From the NCBI RefSeq assembly GCF_003626975.1, contig NZ_CP032616.1, positions 3,596,001-3,660,000 on the forward strand: a stretch of 64,000 bases of DNA. Direction: 5' to 3'. Below the pieces are notes generated by a model that saw only the letters and a list, made by a program, of their open reading frames with translations, did no database searches and was not told the DNA's origin. Positions within the stretch are counted from its first letter, which is position 1, and every line of letters begins with the position of its first letter. The DNA is from Pseudomonas sp. DY-1. GTDB taxonomy: Bacteria > Pseudomonadota > Gammaproteobacteria > Pseudomonadales > Pseudomonadaceae. Positions 9,697-18,716 of the stretch are shown piece by piece. Both the position numbers and the translations under genes were made by a program.

Positions 9697-9709
9697 AACC
9701 CGCACATGA

Positions 9710-9735
9710 AAAAGGGCGCCACCAGGCGCCCTTTT
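9710..9735. terminator. Bidirectional terminator between coq7 and speD
   Basis: A perfect 11-bp stem AAAAGGGCGCC (9710-9720) pairs with 9725-9735 across an ACCA loop, with A and T flanks. It serves coq7 (+) and speD (-). Confidence 0.9.
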
Positions 9736-9756
9736 CGTTTCCACTGCGAAACTACA

Positions 9757-10551
9757 TCAGTGAGGCATGTTCCGCGCGTAGAAGATTTCCAGCATTTCGT
9801 GGCGCACGCGCTCCTCGACTTCCTTTCGCTGTTCAGGCGTCAGGTTGTTGGTGGCGTCACCAAACAGGTAGTTGTCCAGTTCGAAGTCCTTGAGCAGCAT
9901 CTTCGTGTGGAACATGTTCTCCTGGTACACGTTGACGTCCGTCATCTGATAGGCGTCCTGGGTGTCGTCGGAGAGGTAGTTCTGGATCGAGTTGATCTCG
10001 TGGTCGATGAAGTGCTTCTTGCCTTCCACGTCACGGGTGAACCCGCGCACGCGATAGTCCACGGTGACGATATCCGAGTCGAACTGGTGAATCAGGTAGT
10101 TGAGCGCCTTCAGCGGTGAGATAACGCCGCACGTGGAAACATCGATGTCCACCCGGAAGGTTGCGATACCCGACACCGGATGGATTTCCGGATAGGTGTG
10201 AACGGTGATGTGACTCTTGTCGAGGTGGGCCAGGATGGTCTCCGGCAGCGGGCCAGGAGATTCCTCGATCTGGCTGTCGGTGGGGGTCACCGGCTGCTCG
10301 GAGATCAGGATGGTCACACTCGCGCCCTGGGGATCGTAATCCTGGCGGGCAATATTGAGGATATTGGCACCGATGATGTCGACTACGTCGGTGAGGATCT
10401 GGGTCAGGCGTTCGGCATCGTACTCTTCGTCGATGTACTGGACGTAGGCCTGCTGGTCCTCGGGGGTTTCCGCGTAGCAGATGTCATAGATGTTGAAGCT
10501 CAAGGTCTTTGTCAGGTTGTTGAACCCGTGGAGCTTGAGTTTGCTTTTCAC
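9757..10551 (-). CDS. speD: S-adenosylmethionine decarboxylase proenzyme
   Basis: Makes decarboxylated SAM, the aminopropyl donor for spermidine. This is the class 1A (E. coli-type) enzyme of 264 residues that self-cleaves between Lys and Ser; the pyruvoyl-forming serine is Ser113 in [13 protein letters not shown]. Highly conserved throughout (for example [14 protein letters not shown] at the start). I chose the GTG at 10551 because it gives the family length and begins with KSKLKLHG; an in-frame ATG at 10572 would add seven residues and remains possible because neither site has a strong ribosome-binding sequence. Confidence 0.94.
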   Translation of the reverse strand: MKSKLKLHGFNNLTKTLSFNIYDICYAETPEDQQAYVQYIDEEYDAERLTQILTDVVDIIGANILNIARQDYDPQGASVTILISEQPVTPTDSQIEESPGPLPETILAHLDKSHITVHTYPEIHPVSGIATFRVDIDVSTCGVISPLKALNYLIHQFDSDIVTVDYRVRGFTRDVEGKKHFIDHEINSIQNYLSDDTQDAYQMTDVNVYQENMFHTKMLLKDFELDNYLFGDATNNLTPEQRKEVEERVRHEMLEIFYARNMPH

Positions 10552-10760
10552 CGTTGAGAGCTCTCTGTGCATATGCGGCTCTGCCGCGTGGTTGAGCATG
10601 CCCGTCAGAAGCGCACGACACTTCTGCGTAGGACGGTTTACACCTCTTCGCGTTGGCGATTGTGGTCGTAGGTTCGGAGCCCGATGCCCCGGAAATTGGA
10701 AGGGGGCGAATTATGCAGACGACGGGCGCCGTCTGCCAGAGTTTGCCGCGCAAATATGAT

Positions 10761-10786
10761 GGCCGGATGTCCTGCGCCATCCGGCC
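10761..10786 (-). terminator. Hairpin after the OsmC-family gene
   Basis: A perfect 9-bp stem GGCCGGATG (10761-10769) pairs with 10778-10786. It lies 17 bp past the stop of the minus-strand OsmC gene and is followed on that strand by ATCATATTT, a weak T tract. A second smaller hairpin (10715-10721 with 10730-10736) lies further on, in the speD upstream region. Confidence 0.5.
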
Positions 10787-10802
10787 GTCGGCTAATTGGA
10801 AA

Positions 10803-11228
10803 TCACGCGCCGAGTTCGACGATCTCGTAATCGTGGGTGATCTCGACGCCGGCACGGCCAAGCATGATCGAGGCCGAGCAGTACTTCTCGGCGGACAGCT
10901 CCACCGCGCGCTTGACCTGGGCCTCTTTGAGACCGCGCCCTTTCACCACGAAATGCACGTGGATTCTGGTGAATACCTTGGGGTCTTCGCTGGCGCGCTC
11001 GGCCTCAAGAAAAGCTTCACAGCTTTCCACGGGCTGGCGGGACTTCTTCAGGATGCTCACCACGTCAAAGTTGGTGCAGCCGCCCAGGCCAAGCAACAAC
11101 ATTTCCATGGGACGCACGCCCAGGTTGCGACCACCGGACTCGGGTGGACCGTCCATCACTACGACATGGCCGCTGCCGGATTCGCCAAGGAACAGGGCTT
11201 CGCCTGCCCATTGGATGCGTGCTTTCAT
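10803..11228 (-). CDS. OsmC/Ohr family protein
   Basis: A 141-residue thiol peroxidase-fold protein. The two redox cysteines are in LLGLGGCTNFD (near residue 60) and EKYCSASIML (near 122), the positions of the catalytic pair in OsmC and Ohr. It belongs to the YhfA-like branch, judging by GPPESGGRNLGVRPMEMLL, so a role in organic hydroperoxide reduction is inferred, not shown. The start at 11228 (MKARIQW) was preferred over 11270, which would add fourteen residues. It is divergent from vfr. Confidence 0.85.
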   Translation of the reverse strand: MKARIQWAGEALFLGESGSGHVVVMDGPPESGGRNLGVRPMEMLLLGLGGCTNFDVVSILKKSRQPVESCEAFLEAERASEDPKVFTRIHVHFVVKGRGLKEAQVKRAVELSAEKYCSASIMLGRAGVEITHDYEIVELGA

Positions 11229-11454
11229 CGCCTGAAACTCCGCTCGGAAAAAGGTGCGGTAGCTTATCACAGCGCCTTTTCCCCGCCGGCCCGCAAATAG
11301 TTCCTGAGCAGGTGTTAGATGCGTCGCAAAATCACATTGTCGAATCAGGGACCTCTGTTAAGCTGGCGCCGGATTACTGGCACACTTGGCCGGACAACTA
11401 TTAGAAAATTGCCTGTTGGACAAAGGCTTACCTTCTCTTTTTCGGGACTCGGGC

Positions 11455-12099
11455 ATGGTCGCAATTACCCTTACACCAAAAATAAAGAGCCTGGACAAAA
11501 TACTCGCGCATTGTCACCGCCGCCGTTACACGGCCAAGAGCACCATCATCTATGCAGGTGATCGTTGCGAAACCCTCTTCTTCATCATCAAAGGCTCCGT
11601 CACCATCCTGATCGAGGACGACGATGGGCGCGAAATGATCATCGCCTACCTTAATGCCGGCGACTTCTTCGGCGAGATGGGGCTGTTCGAAAAGGAAGGG
11701 GCGGAGAAGGAGCGCAGCGCCTGGGTTCGAGCCAAGACGGAATGCGAAGTGGCTGAACTGAGCTACGCCAAGTTCCGCGAGCTCACCCAGCAGGACCCGG
11801 AAATCCTCTACGCACTGGGCAGCCAGATGGCTGACCGCCTGCGCAATACCACCCGCAAAGTGGGCGACCTGGCCTTCCTCGATGTCACCGGCCGTGTTGC
11901 GCGCACCCTGCTCGACCTGTGCAAGCAGCCCGATGCCATGACCCACCCGGACGGTATGCAGATCAAGATCACCCGCCAGGAAATCGGCCGGATCGTTGGC
12001 TGCTCCCGCGAGATGGTCGGCCGCGTACTCAAGAGCCTTGAAGAACAGGGCTTGGTGCACGTGAAGGGTAAGACGATGGTGGTCTTCGGCACGCGCTGA
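11455..12099 (+). CDS. vfr: cAMP receptor-family virulence regulator Vfr
   Basis: A 214-residue CRP-family activator. The N-terminal cyclic-nucleotide barrel includes [10 protein letters not shown] and ERSAWVRA (the phosphate-binding Arg-Ser and nearby cAMP contacts), followed by the long C-helix and a winged helix-turn-helix with recognition segment [16 protein letters not shown]. The sequence is nearly identical over long runs to P. aeruginosa Vfr, which controls type II/III secretion, pili and quorum sensing. The start at 11455 (MVAITLTP) gives the family length; the frame opens earlier at 11386. The 226-bp upstream spacer contains a half CRP site only. Confidence 0.96.
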   Translation: MVAITLTPKIKSLDKILAHCHRRRYTAKSTIIYAGDRCETLFFIIKGSVTILIEDDDGREMIIAYLNAGDFFGEMGLFEKEGAEKERSAWVRAKTECEVAELSYAKFRELTQQDPEILYALGSQMADRLRNTTRKVGDLAFLDVTGRVARTLLDLCKQPDAMTHPDGMQIKITRQEIGRIVGCSREMVGRVLKSLEEQGLVHVKGKTMVVFGTR

Positions 12100-12110
12100 A
12101 GCCCCCAACG

Positions 12111-12136
12111 AAAAAGCCGGCGCAAGCCGGCTTTTT
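12111..12136. terminator. Bidirectional terminator between vfr and trpC
   Basis: An 11-bp stem AAAAAGCCGGC (12111-12121) pairs perfectly with 12126-12136 across a GCAA tetraloop, with A and T runs. It serves both converging transcripts. Confidence 0.93.
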
Positions 12137-12159
12137 CATTTCTGGAGGACCGAACCGGA

Positions 12160-12996
12160 TCAATCCGGATCGATTCCCGCCACCACGCGGTTGCGATCGG
12201 GGAAGAACAGGCGGCCCAGTTCGACGCCCGGCTCTTCGGCGCGCATGAACGCTTCGCCTACCAGGAACGCATAGACGCCGCTGACTTCCATCAGCTCTAC
12301 GTCGGCGCGGTTGAGAATGCCACTCTCGGTAATGACCAGGCGATCACGTGGAATACGTGGCAACAGATCGAGGGTGTTTTCCAGGCTGACCTCGAAGGTG
12401 TGCAGGTTGCGGTTGTTGATGCCCACGAGCGGGGTATCCAGGCAGTTCAACGCGCGATCCAGCTCTTCACCGTCATGCACTTCCACCAGCACGTCGAGGC
12501 CGACATCCTTGGCGGTGGCGGCCAGTTCCTTCATGCGTACGTCGTCCAGCGCGGAGACGATCAACAGGATGCAGTCCGCGCCGATAGCGCGAGCTTCGAC
12601 CACCTGGTACGGGTCGATCATGAAGTCCTTGCGGATCACCGGCAGGGAGCAGGCGGCACGAGCCTCCTGCAAGTACGCATCGGCGCCCTGGAAGAAGTCC
12701 ACGTCGGTCAGGACCGACAGGCAGGCTGCACCGCCAGCCTCGTAGCTCCTGGCGATCTGCGCAGGGTTGAAGTCCTCGCGCAGCACGCCCTTGCTGGGCG
12801 AGGCTTTCTTCACTTCGGCAATCACTGCCGGCTCGTGGCGCTCGGCCCGTTCCAGCAGCGCGCGGGCGAAACCACGAGGTACGTCGGCAGAGCGAGCCAG
12901 CGCCTCGACCTCGGACAGGGAAACGCGGGCACGGCGCTCGGCCACTTCCTCAGCCTTGCGCGCCAGGATCTTCTCAAGAACGGTTGGGATGCTCAC
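12160..12996 (-). CDS. trpC: Indole-3-glycerol phosphate synthase
   Basis: Ring closure of CdRP to indoleglycerol phosphate in tryptophan synthesis; 278-residue TIM barrel. Catalytic features: [12 protein letters not shown] (first catalytic lysine), IRKDFMID (second), and the phosphate-binding [10 protein letters not shown] and FLVGEAFM loops. It is a monofunctional TrpC, with no TrpF domain. It starts with GTG at 12996, and the GTGA overlaps the trpD stop by 4 nt, indicating translational coupling. It is the last gene of the trp unit, ended by the terminator shared with vfr. Confidence 0.97.
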   Translation of the reverse strand: MSIPTVLEKILARKAEEVAERRARVSLSEVEALARSADVPRGFARALLERAERHEPAVIAEVKKASPSKGVLREDFNPAQIARSYEAGGAACLSVLTDVDFFQGADAYLQEARAACSLPVIRKDFMIDPYQVVEARAIGADCILLIVSALDDVRMKELAATAKDVGLDVLVEVHDGEELDRALNCLDTPLVGINNRNLHTFEVSLENTLDLLPRIPRDRLVITESGILNRADVELMEVSGVYAFLVGEAFMRAEEPGVELGRLFFPDRNRVVAGIDPD

Positions 12997-14042
12997 GCTT
13001 CATTCTCCACTCGGAACACCGCGGTAAAGGAGGCCAGCTCGTCCAGCTTCTCGCGGGCGAGGCCGGTGTGCAGAGCGTCCTGCGCCAGACGCACACCTTC
13101 CTTCAGGCTGGAGGCCAGGTCTGCAGCATAGAGGGCCGCACCGGCATTCAACACGATCATGTCGCCGGCCTTCTGGCCATTTTCGGTCTTGCGCCTGCCC
13201 AGGGCATCGCGGATCAGTTCAAGGGATTCCTGTGGGCTGCCAACAGTCAGACCGATCAGGCTTTGGCTCTTGATGCCGAAGTCCTCGGGCTGGATCTGGT
13301 ACTCGGTCACTTCGCCGTTCTTCAGCTCTGCGACATGGGTCGGCGCGGCGAGGCTCACCTCGTCCAGACCATCGCGCGAATGCACGACCAGAATGTGATC
13401 GCTGCCCAGGCGCTTGAGCACCTCGGCCAGCGGACGGCACAGCGTCTGGCTGAACACGCCCACGACCTGGTGCTTCACACCGGCCGGATTCGTAAGCGGG
13501 CCAAGCATGTTGAACAGGGTGCGCAGACCCAGCTCACGACGTGGGCCGGCAGCGTATTTCATGGCCTTGTGATGAGCCTGGGCAAACATGAAGCCGACGC
13601 CGATGCTCTCGATGCAACGGGCGACTTGTTCGGGATTGAGGTCGAGATAGATGCCAGCGGCTTCCAGCACGTCGGCGCTGCCGGTTTTGCCGGAAACCGC
13701 TCGGTTACCGTGCTTGGCAACCTTGCCGCCCGCAGCGGCGACCACGAAGGTGGCGGCGGACGAAACGTTGAAGATGTTGGCGCCATCACCGCCGGTACCG
13801 ACCACATCCACCACGTGCTTGAGGCTGGAAAGCTCGACTCGTGTCGCCAGCTCACGCATCACCGAGACCGCACCAACGATTTCCTCGATGGTCTCGCTCT
13901 TCATGCGCATCCCCATGAGGAAGGCGCCGATCTGCGCATCAGTGCACTGGCCGGTCATGATCAGGCGCATCACGTCCTGCATTTCTTCGATGGTCAGGTC
14001 CAGCTGGTTGACCACCCGGTTCAGGGCTTCCTTGATGTCCAT
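12993..14042 (-). CDS. trpD: Anthranilate phosphoribosyltransferase
   Basis: Transfers the phosphoribosyl group from PRPP to anthranilate. The 349-residue product has the glycine-rich PRPP loop [16 protein letters not shown] (about residues 79-94), the [15 protein letters not shown] segment and the [15 protein letters not shown] anthranilate-binding region. The ATG at 14042 overlaps the trpG stop by one base (TGATG), and its 3' end overlaps trpC, so trpG, trpD and trpC are tightly coupled. Confidence 0.97.
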   Translation of the reverse strand: MDIKEALNRVVNQLDLTIEEMQDVMRLIMTGQCTDAQIGAFLMGMRMKSETIEEIVGAVSVMRELATRVELSSLKHVVDVVGTGGDGANIFNVSSAATFVVAAAGGKVAKHGNRAVSGKTGSADVLEAAGIYLDLNPEQVARCIESIGVGFMFAQAHHKAMKYAAGPRRELGLRTLFNMLGPLTNPAGVKHQVVGVFSQTLCRPLAEVLKRLGSDHILVVHSRDGLDEVSLAAPTHVAELKNGEVTEYQIQPEDFGIKSQSLIGLTVGSPQESLELIRDALGRRKTENGQKAGDMIVLNAGAALYAADLASSLKEGVRLAQDALHTGLAREKLDELASFTAVFRVENEA

Positions 14043-14635
14043 CAGCGCACTCCGCCGGTCTGCTTGAGGAAGTTGGCCAGAAGTTCATGGCCCTGTTCGG
14101 TAAGGATGGACTCCGGATGGAACTGCACACCCTCGATATTCAGCGTTTTGTGACGCAGCCCCATGATCTCGTCGACGGTGCCATCGGCATGCTGGGTCCA
14201 GGCGGTGACTTCCAGCTCGCCGGGCAGGGTTTCCAGCTTCACCACCAGGGAGTGGTAGCGGGTGACGGTCAGTGGGTGGTTCAGGCCTTGGAAGACGCCC
14301 TGGTCCTTGTGGAACACCGGGCTGGTCTTGCCATGCATGGCCTGGCGCGCGCGCACCACATCGCCGCCGAAAGCCTGACCGATGCTCTGGTGACCCAGGC
14401 AGACGCCGAGAATCGGCAGCTTGCCGGCGAAGTGGCGGATCACCTCCAGCGACACGCCCGCTTCGTTGGGCGTGCAGGGGCCGGGAGAGACCACGATGCG
14501 TTCCGGGTTCAGCGCTTCAATCTCGGCGATGGAGAGCTCGTCGTTACGGATCACATGCACGTCCGCGCCCAACTCACCGAGGTACTGCACCACGTTGTAG
14601 GTAAAGGAATCGTAGTTGTCGATCATCAGCAGCAT
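14042..14635 (-). CDS. trpG: Anthranilate synthase component II (glutamine amidotransferase)
   Basis: Supplies ammonia to TrpE. The 197-residue class I amidotransferase has the nucleophile Cys79 in [10 protein letters not shown] and the His-Glu pair in [10 protein letters not shown]. The start at 14635 is fixed by the conserved [11 protein letters not shown]; its GAGG ribosome-binding site overlaps the trpE stop codon. Only 10 bp separate it from trpE. In PAO1, by established knowledge, an R/F-pyocin cluster sits between these two genes; here nothing does. Confidence 0.97.
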   Translation of the reverse strand: MLLMIDNYDSFTYNVVQYLGELGADVHVIRNDELSIAEIEALNPERIVVSPGPCTPNEAGVSLEVIRHFAGKLPILGVCLGHQSIGQAFGGDVVRARQAMHGKTSPVFHKDQGVFQGLNHPLTVTRYHSLVVKLETLPGELEVTAWTQHADGTVDEIMGLRHKTLNIEGVQFHPESILTEQGHELLANFLKQTGGVR

Positions 14636-14645
14636 GGTGCAATCC

Positions 14646-16133
14646 TCAGGCGTCGGTCTTGGCGGTCTGTTCGGCGAGAGCCACGGCACGGAACATGGCG
14701 CGGCGCTTGTTCAGCGTCTCTTCCCATTCCAGTGCCGGGACTGAGTCGGCGACGATGCCGGCGCCGGCCTGCACGTGCAGCTCGCCGTCCTTGATGACCG
14801 CCGTGCGGATCGCGATGGCAGTGTCCATATTGCCGTTCCAGGCCAGGTATCCCACGGCACCACCGTAGACGCCACGTTTGACCGGTTCGAGGTCGTCGAT
14901 GATCTCCATGGCGCGGATCTTCGGTGCGCCGGAAAGCGTGCCGGCCGGCAGGATGGCGCGCAGGGCTTCCATTGCGGAGATGCCTTCCTTGAGCTGGCCG
15001 GTGACGTTGGAAACGATGTGCATCACGTTGGAGTAACGCTCGATCACCATCTTCTCGGTGACCTTGACGCTGCCCGTGCTGGCAACGCGGCCGACGTCAT
15101 TGCGGCCGAGGTCGATCAGCATCAGGTGCTCGGCCAACTCCTTGGCATCGGAGAGCAGGTCTTCTTCCAGGGCGCGGTCGGTTTCCTCGGTCGCGCCGCG
15201 CGGGCGAGTGCCGGCAATCGGGCGCACGGTGACCAGGCCATCCTCGACGCGCACCAGCACTTCCGGCGAACTGCCCACTACGTGGAAGTCACCGAAGTTG
15301 AAGAAGTACATGTAAGGCGTTGGGTTGAAGCAGCGCAAGGCGCGGTACAGATCGATGGGAGCGGCCTGGAAGGGAATCGACATGCGCTGGGATATCACCA
15401 CCTGCATGCAGTCACCGGCCAGGATGTACTCCTTGATCTCACGCACCGCCTGCTCGTAGTCCTCACGGGTGAAGCTGGAGCGGAAGTCCGGCTCACCCCC
15501 GACAGGCAGGCTGGGGTCCACGCCCAGGCGCGGCACTACCGGCTGGCGCAGTTTCTGACGCAGTTCGACCAGGCGCGCCTGGCCCTTCTCGTAGGCCTCG
15601 GGCTGAGTCGGATCGACCAGGACGATGGCGTGCAGCTTGCCAGCGAGGTTGTCGAACACGATCACAGCGTCCGAAACCATCAGCAGGATGTCCGGAGTGC
15701 CCAGCGGATCGGGATTCGGGCAATTGGCCAAACGCTTTTCTACGTAGCGCACGCAGTCGTAACCGAAGTAGCCGACCAGGCCGCCGTTGAAACGCGGAAG
15801 GCCAGCGATGGGCGCCACCTGATAGCGCTCTTTGAACGCTTCGACGAAGGCCAGCGGGTCTTCGCAATCGTGGGACTCAACTTCGACATCATCGACGCTG
15901 ACGCTGACTTTCGGGCCGTGGGCGCGCAGTACAGTGCGGCTCTGCAGGCCGATGATGGAGTAACGGCCCCATTTCTCGCCGCCCTGCACGGACTCCAGCA
16001 GGTAGGAGTACGGGGTATCAGCGAGCTTCAGGTAGAGGGAAAGGGGGGTATCGAAATCCGCCAGGGTTTCGAACGCAAGCGGAATGCGGTTATAGCCTTC
16101 GGCGGCCAAACGCAGGAATTCTTCGCGGGTCAT
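14646..16133 (-). CDS. trpE: Anthranilate synthase component I
   Basis: Chorismate to anthranilate, feedback-inhibited by tryptophan. The 495-residue product has the LLES element of the Trp-binding site ([11 protein letters not shown]), the chorismate-binding core [11 protein letters not shown] and the [13 protein letters not shown] motif. I chose the ATG at 16133 because a GAGG site lies 5 nt upstream; the ATG at 16145 has none. Expression is likely attenuated by the Trp-codon leader at 16227-16271. trpE and trpGDC are contiguous here and form one probable transcript with gph and rpe upstream. Confidence 0.96.
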   Translation of the reverse strand: MTREEFLRLAAEGYNRIPLAFETLADFDTPLSLYLKLADTPYSYLLESVQGGEKWGRYSIIGLQSRTVLRAHGPKVSVSVDDVEVESHDCEDPLAFVEAFKERYQVAPIAGLPRFNGGLVGYFGYDCVRYVEKRLANCPNPDPLGTPDILLMVSDAVIVFDNLAGKLHAIVLVDPTQPEAYEKGQARLVELRQKLRQPVVPRLGVDPSLPVGGEPDFRSSFTREDYEQAVREIKEYILAGDCMQVVISQRMSIPFQAAPIDLYRALRCFNPTPYMYFFNFGDFHVVGSSPEVLVRVEDGLVTVRPIAGTRPRGATEETDRALEEDLLSDAKELAEHLMLIDLGRNDVGRVASTGSVKVTEKMVIERYSNVMHIVSNVTGQLKEGISAMEALRAILPAGTLSGAPKIRAMEIIDDLEPVKRGVYGGAVGYLAWNGNMDTAIAIRTAVIKDGELHVQAGAGIVADSVPALEWEETLNKRRAMFRAVALAEQTAKTDA

Positions 16134-16151
16134 GATCAGCCTCATGGGGCG

Positions 16152-16238
16152 GGGAACCCCTTTGAGGGGTTCCTGGAGAAAAAGACGTCGGTGTGAAAGC
16201 GCGCCGGAGTATCCGGCCAGAATGAATTAGGCGCGCCA
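16152..16238 (-). promoter_or_regulatory. trp leader RNA: mutually exclusive hairpins before trpE
   Basis: On the minus strand, GCGCGCC made by the last leader codons (16238-16229 region) can pair with GGCGCGC at 16205-16199. Alternatively GCCGGA and TCCGGC (16218-16203) form a small hairpin on their own. A third stem, GGAACCCC with GGGGTTCC, lies at 16171-16152 just before trpE. A ribosome stalled at the two Trp codons would cover the left arm of the first stem. The only long U-run precedes the third stem, so which hairpin terminates is unclear. Attenuation of trpE is established for P. putida; the structures here are my reading. Confidence 0.5.
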
Positions 16239-16271
16239 GCGCCAACGGGCGACGGCCTTGATGATCTTCAT
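16227..16271 (-). CDS. trpL: trp operon leader peptide, in frame with the gph 3' end
   Basis: An ATG at 16271 opens a 14-codon peptide MKIIKAVARWRWRA ending at TAA 16227, with two Trp codons separated by one codon. This is the composition expected of a tryptophan attenuator peptide, 93 bp before trpE. It is in the same frame as gph, so the same codons are also the C-terminus of the longer gph product. The upstream sequence has only a weak ribosome-binding site and a perfect palindrome GGCTCGTTCGAGCC (16276-16289). Whether the peptide is started independently or only as the tail of Gph is unknown. Confidence 0.6.
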   Translation of the reverse strand: MKIIKAVARWRWRA

Positions 16272-17066
16272 TCCGGCTCGTTCGAGCCAATGCTTGCAGG
16301 GAACCACCACGTGTCTGTCTCGTTGAGGCGGATTGTCGGAGGAGTTCGGCGACATTAGCGCAGCGCCGTGGGCGGCGCAACCGCCGGGAAGCAGCTCACG
16401 CAGGTCATCCACCACCAGCGCCGGTTCCTCTTCGGCGATGGGCCGGCCGTGGTTGTAACCGTAGCTCAGGGCCACGCATTTGACCCCGGCGGCCTTGGCA
16501 GCGAGCACGTCATTGCGCGAATCACCGACGAACAAGGCCTCGCCGCGGCTGACGCCAGTCATGTGCATCACATGGAGCAACGCGGCCGGGTCAGGCTTCT
16601 GTTGCGGCAGGGTGTCGCCAGCGATGATCAGCGGGAAATAGCGGCCCAGCTTCATCTCGTCCAGCAAGGGTGCAACGAAACGCTCGGGCTTGTTGGTGAT
16701 CAGCGCCAGCTCCACGCCCTTCTTCTTCAGCCACTTCAGGGTTTCTGCCACACCGGGATAGACAGTGGTCAGCGCATGGCTGTCGGCGTAGGCCTCCATG
16801 AACAGCTCCAGGCCGCGTTCGGCGTCGCTGTCATGCACGGAGGAATGGTCGAGGCCGCCGGCCAAGGCACGGCGTACCAGCACCCGGGCGCCGTTGCCAA
16901 CCCATTCGCGGACCTGCTCGACGCCAGCCACTGGGCGCCCCAAGGCGACCAGCATGCGATCAATGGCGGCCGCGAGGTCCGGCACCGAATCCACCAGGGT
17001 ACCGTCCAGGTCGAACATCACCAGGCGTGGCAGACGCCCATCGAACAGCCGGTGCAACGTGCCCAT
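16227..17066 (-). CDS. gph: Phosphoglycolate phosphatase, with C-terminal extension
   Basis: HAD-superfamily hydrolase removing 2-phosphoglycolate. The 279-residue product has the nucleophile/acid pair Asp19-x-Asp21 in MFDLDGTLVDS, motif II ITNKPERF, and motif III with FVGDSRNDVLAAKAAG. The enzyme core ends at about residue 233 (DDLRELLPGG). The remaining 46 or so residues are not part of the family, and the last 14 are the trp leader peptide. The start at 17066 lies 1 nt after the rpe stop. A longer frame from 17102 would overlap rpe. Confidence 0.93.
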   Translation of the reverse strand: MGTLHRLFDGRLPRLVMFDLDGTLVDSVPDLAAAIDRMLVALGRPVAGVEQVREWVGNGARVLVRRALAGGLDHSSVHDSDAERGLELFMEAYADSHALTTVYPGVAETLKWLKKKGVELALITNKPERFVAPLLDEMKLGRYFPLIIAGDTLPQQKPDPAALLHVMHMTGVSRGEALFVGDSRNDVLAAKAAGVKCVALSYGYNHGRPIAEEEPALVVDDLRELLPGGCAAHGAALMSPNSSDNPPQRDRHVVVPCKHWLERAGMKIIKAVARWRWRA

Positions 17067-17067
17067 A

Positions 17068-17736
17068 TCAGACCTGGGCCAGCTCGGCGCGCATGGCGGC
17101 AATGACTTCGGCGTAATCCGGCGTATTGAAGATGGCCGAACCGGCGACGAAGGTATCGGCGCCCGCAGCGGCTATCTCGCGGATGTTCTTGACGTTGACG
17201 CCGCCGTCGATCTCCAGGCGGATGTCGCGACCTGAGGCATCGATCAGGGCGCGGGCCTCGCGAAGCTTGTCGAGGGTGCCGGGAATGAACTTCTGCCCAC
17301 CGAAGCCAGGGTTGACGCTCATCAGCAGGATCATGTCGACCTTGTCCATCACGTACTTCAGCACGTCCAGCGGAGTGGCCGGGTTGAACACCAGGCCGGC
17401 CTTCGCACCGCCGTCGCGGATCAGCTGCAGGGAACGGTCGACGTGCTCGGAGGCTTCCGGGTGGAAGGTGACATAGGTGGCGCCGGCTTCAATGAAGTCG
17501 CCAATGATGCGGTCCACCGGCTTGACCATCAGGTGCGCATCGATGGGCGCAGTGATGCCGTACTTGCGCAACGCCGAACAGACCATGGGGCCGATGGTCA
17601 GGTTGGGCACGTAGTGGTTGTCCATCACGTCGAAGTGAACGATGTCGGCGCCGGCGGCGAGAACGTTCTCCACTTCCTCACCCAAGCGGGCGAAATCGGC
17701 GGAAAGAATCGACGGTGCGATGGCGAAAGGCTGCAT
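17068..17736 (-). CDS. rpe: Ribulose-phosphate 3-epimerase
   Basis: Interconverts ribulose-5-P and xylulose-5-P in the pentose phosphate pathway. The 222-residue TIM barrel has [12 protein letters not shown] at the start, the metal/catalytic residues in [12 protein letters not shown] and [18 protein letters not shown] near residue 145 and the C-terminal EIDGGV and AGSAIF phosphate-binding loops. A GAGG site precedes the ATG. It is the first gene of a unit that runs through gph to trpE; pentose phosphates also feed PRPP used by TrpD. Confidence 0.96.
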   Translation of the reverse strand: MQPFAIAPSILSADFARLGEEVENVLAAGADIVHFDVMDNHYVPNLTIGPMVCSALRKYGITAPIDAHLMVKPVDRIIGDFIEAGATYVTFHPEASEHVDRSLQLIRDGGAKAGLVFNPATPLDVLKYVMDKVDMILLMSVNPGFGGQKFIPGTLDKLREARALIDASGRDIRLEIDGGVNVKNIREIAAAGADTFVAGSAIFNTPDYAEVIAAMRAELAQV

Positions 17737-17831
17737 GGCTGACCTCAGGGCAGAATCACGGTGGCGCGAATTGTAGCCGGGATGGATGGCGCGCGGGGAT
17801 TCGACCGATGACTGAGGCGAGGCGGAAAAGA

Positions 17832-17860
17832 ACCTGCCCGCGACGGGGACGCGGACAGGT
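17832..17860 (-). terminator. Terminator of the agt operon
   Basis: An 11-bp stem with one mismatch (17832-17842 with 17850-17860) lies 15 bp past the agtD stop on the minus strand. It is followed by TCTTTT. Confidence 0.7.
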
Positions 17861-17875
17861 GAAGGTTAAAGACGT

Positions 17876-18703
17876 TTACTCCGGCATGGATGTGCGCATG
17901 CGCTCGCTGCGGCCGCGCAGCCACTCCAGCACCAGCAGCAGCGCAATGGAGAAGCCGATCAGCAGGGTTGCAGCGGCGGCGATGGTGGGGCTGAGGTTCT
18001 CGCGTATGCCACTGAACATCTGCCGCGGCAGGGTCGCCTGCTCGGGGCCGGCGAGGAACAGGGTCACCACCACTTCGTCGAAGGAGGTGGCGAAGGCGAA
18101 CAGCGCCCCCGAGATCACTCCCGGTGCGATCAGCGGCAGGGTCACCTTGAAGAACGCGGTCAGCGGCGGTGCGCCCAGGCTGGCGGCGGCACGCACCAGG
18201 TTGTAGTTGAAGCCCTGCAAGGTCGCCGACACCGTGATGATCACGAACGGCACGCCGAGCACCGCGTGCACCAGTATCAGCGACAGGTAGCTGTTACCCA
18301 GGCCCAACGGGGCGAAGAACAGGTAACTGGCCACACCGATGATCACCACTGGAACCACCATTGGCGAAATCAGCAGGCTCATCACCAGTGCCTTGCCGCG
18401 AAATTCGCCACGGGTCAGGCCAATGGACGCCAGCGTACCGAAGACCATCGCCAGTACGGTCGCTGCCGGGGCAACGATCATGCTGTTGGTCAAAGAGCGC
18501 ATCCACTCCGCCGAGTTGAAGAAGTCGGCGTACCAGCGCAGGGAAAAGCCCTGCAGCGGGTACACAAGGAAGGTGCCGGAATTGAACGACAGCGGGATGA
18601 TCACCAGCACCGGCAGGATCAGGAACAGCAGCACCAGGCCGCAAAGGCCACGCAGCGTGTAGAACCACAGGCGCTCGACCGGAGACATGTAGGGACTCAG
18701 CAT
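17876..18703 (-). CDS. agtD: ABC transporter permease, PotC-like (AgtD)
   Basis: A 275-residue inner-membrane permease with six predicted helices. The EAA loop that docks on the ATPase reads VRAAASLGAPPLTAFFKVTL (about residues 178-197), followed by PLIAPG. By position and family it corresponds to AgtD of P. aeruginosa, part of a transporter reported for 4-aminobutyrate and 5-aminovalerate uptake. The start at 18703 has a GAGGAG site; a longer frame to 18766 overlaps the upstream gene. It is the last gene of agtABCD. Confidence 0.88.
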   Translation of the reverse strand: MLSPYMSPVERLWFYTLRGLCGLVLLFLILPVLVIIPLSFNSGTFLVYPLQGFSLRWYADFFNSAEWMRSLTNSMIVAPAATVLAMVFGTLASIGLTRGEFRGKALVMSLLISPMVVPVVIIGVASYLFFAPLGLGNSYLSLILVHAVLGVPFVIITVSATLQGFNYNLVRAAASLGAPPLTAFFKVTLPLIAPGVISGALFAFATSFDEVVVTLFLAGPEQATLPRQMFSGIRENLSPTIAAAATLLIGFSIALLLVLEWLRGRSERMRTSMPE

Positions 18704-18716
18704 TTTCTTGTTCTCC

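Noticed and set aside
11320..11337. Vfr/CRP site upstream of vfr (TGCGTC then TCACAT)
   Set aside because: Only the right half TCACAT matches; at the proper 6-bp spacing the left half is GCGTC, not TGTGA. Autoregulation is plausible from P. aeruginosa but the site here is not convincing.
14775..16196. 473-codon open frame on the plus strand over trpE
   Set aside because: Histidine/glutamine-rich shadow translation of trpE.
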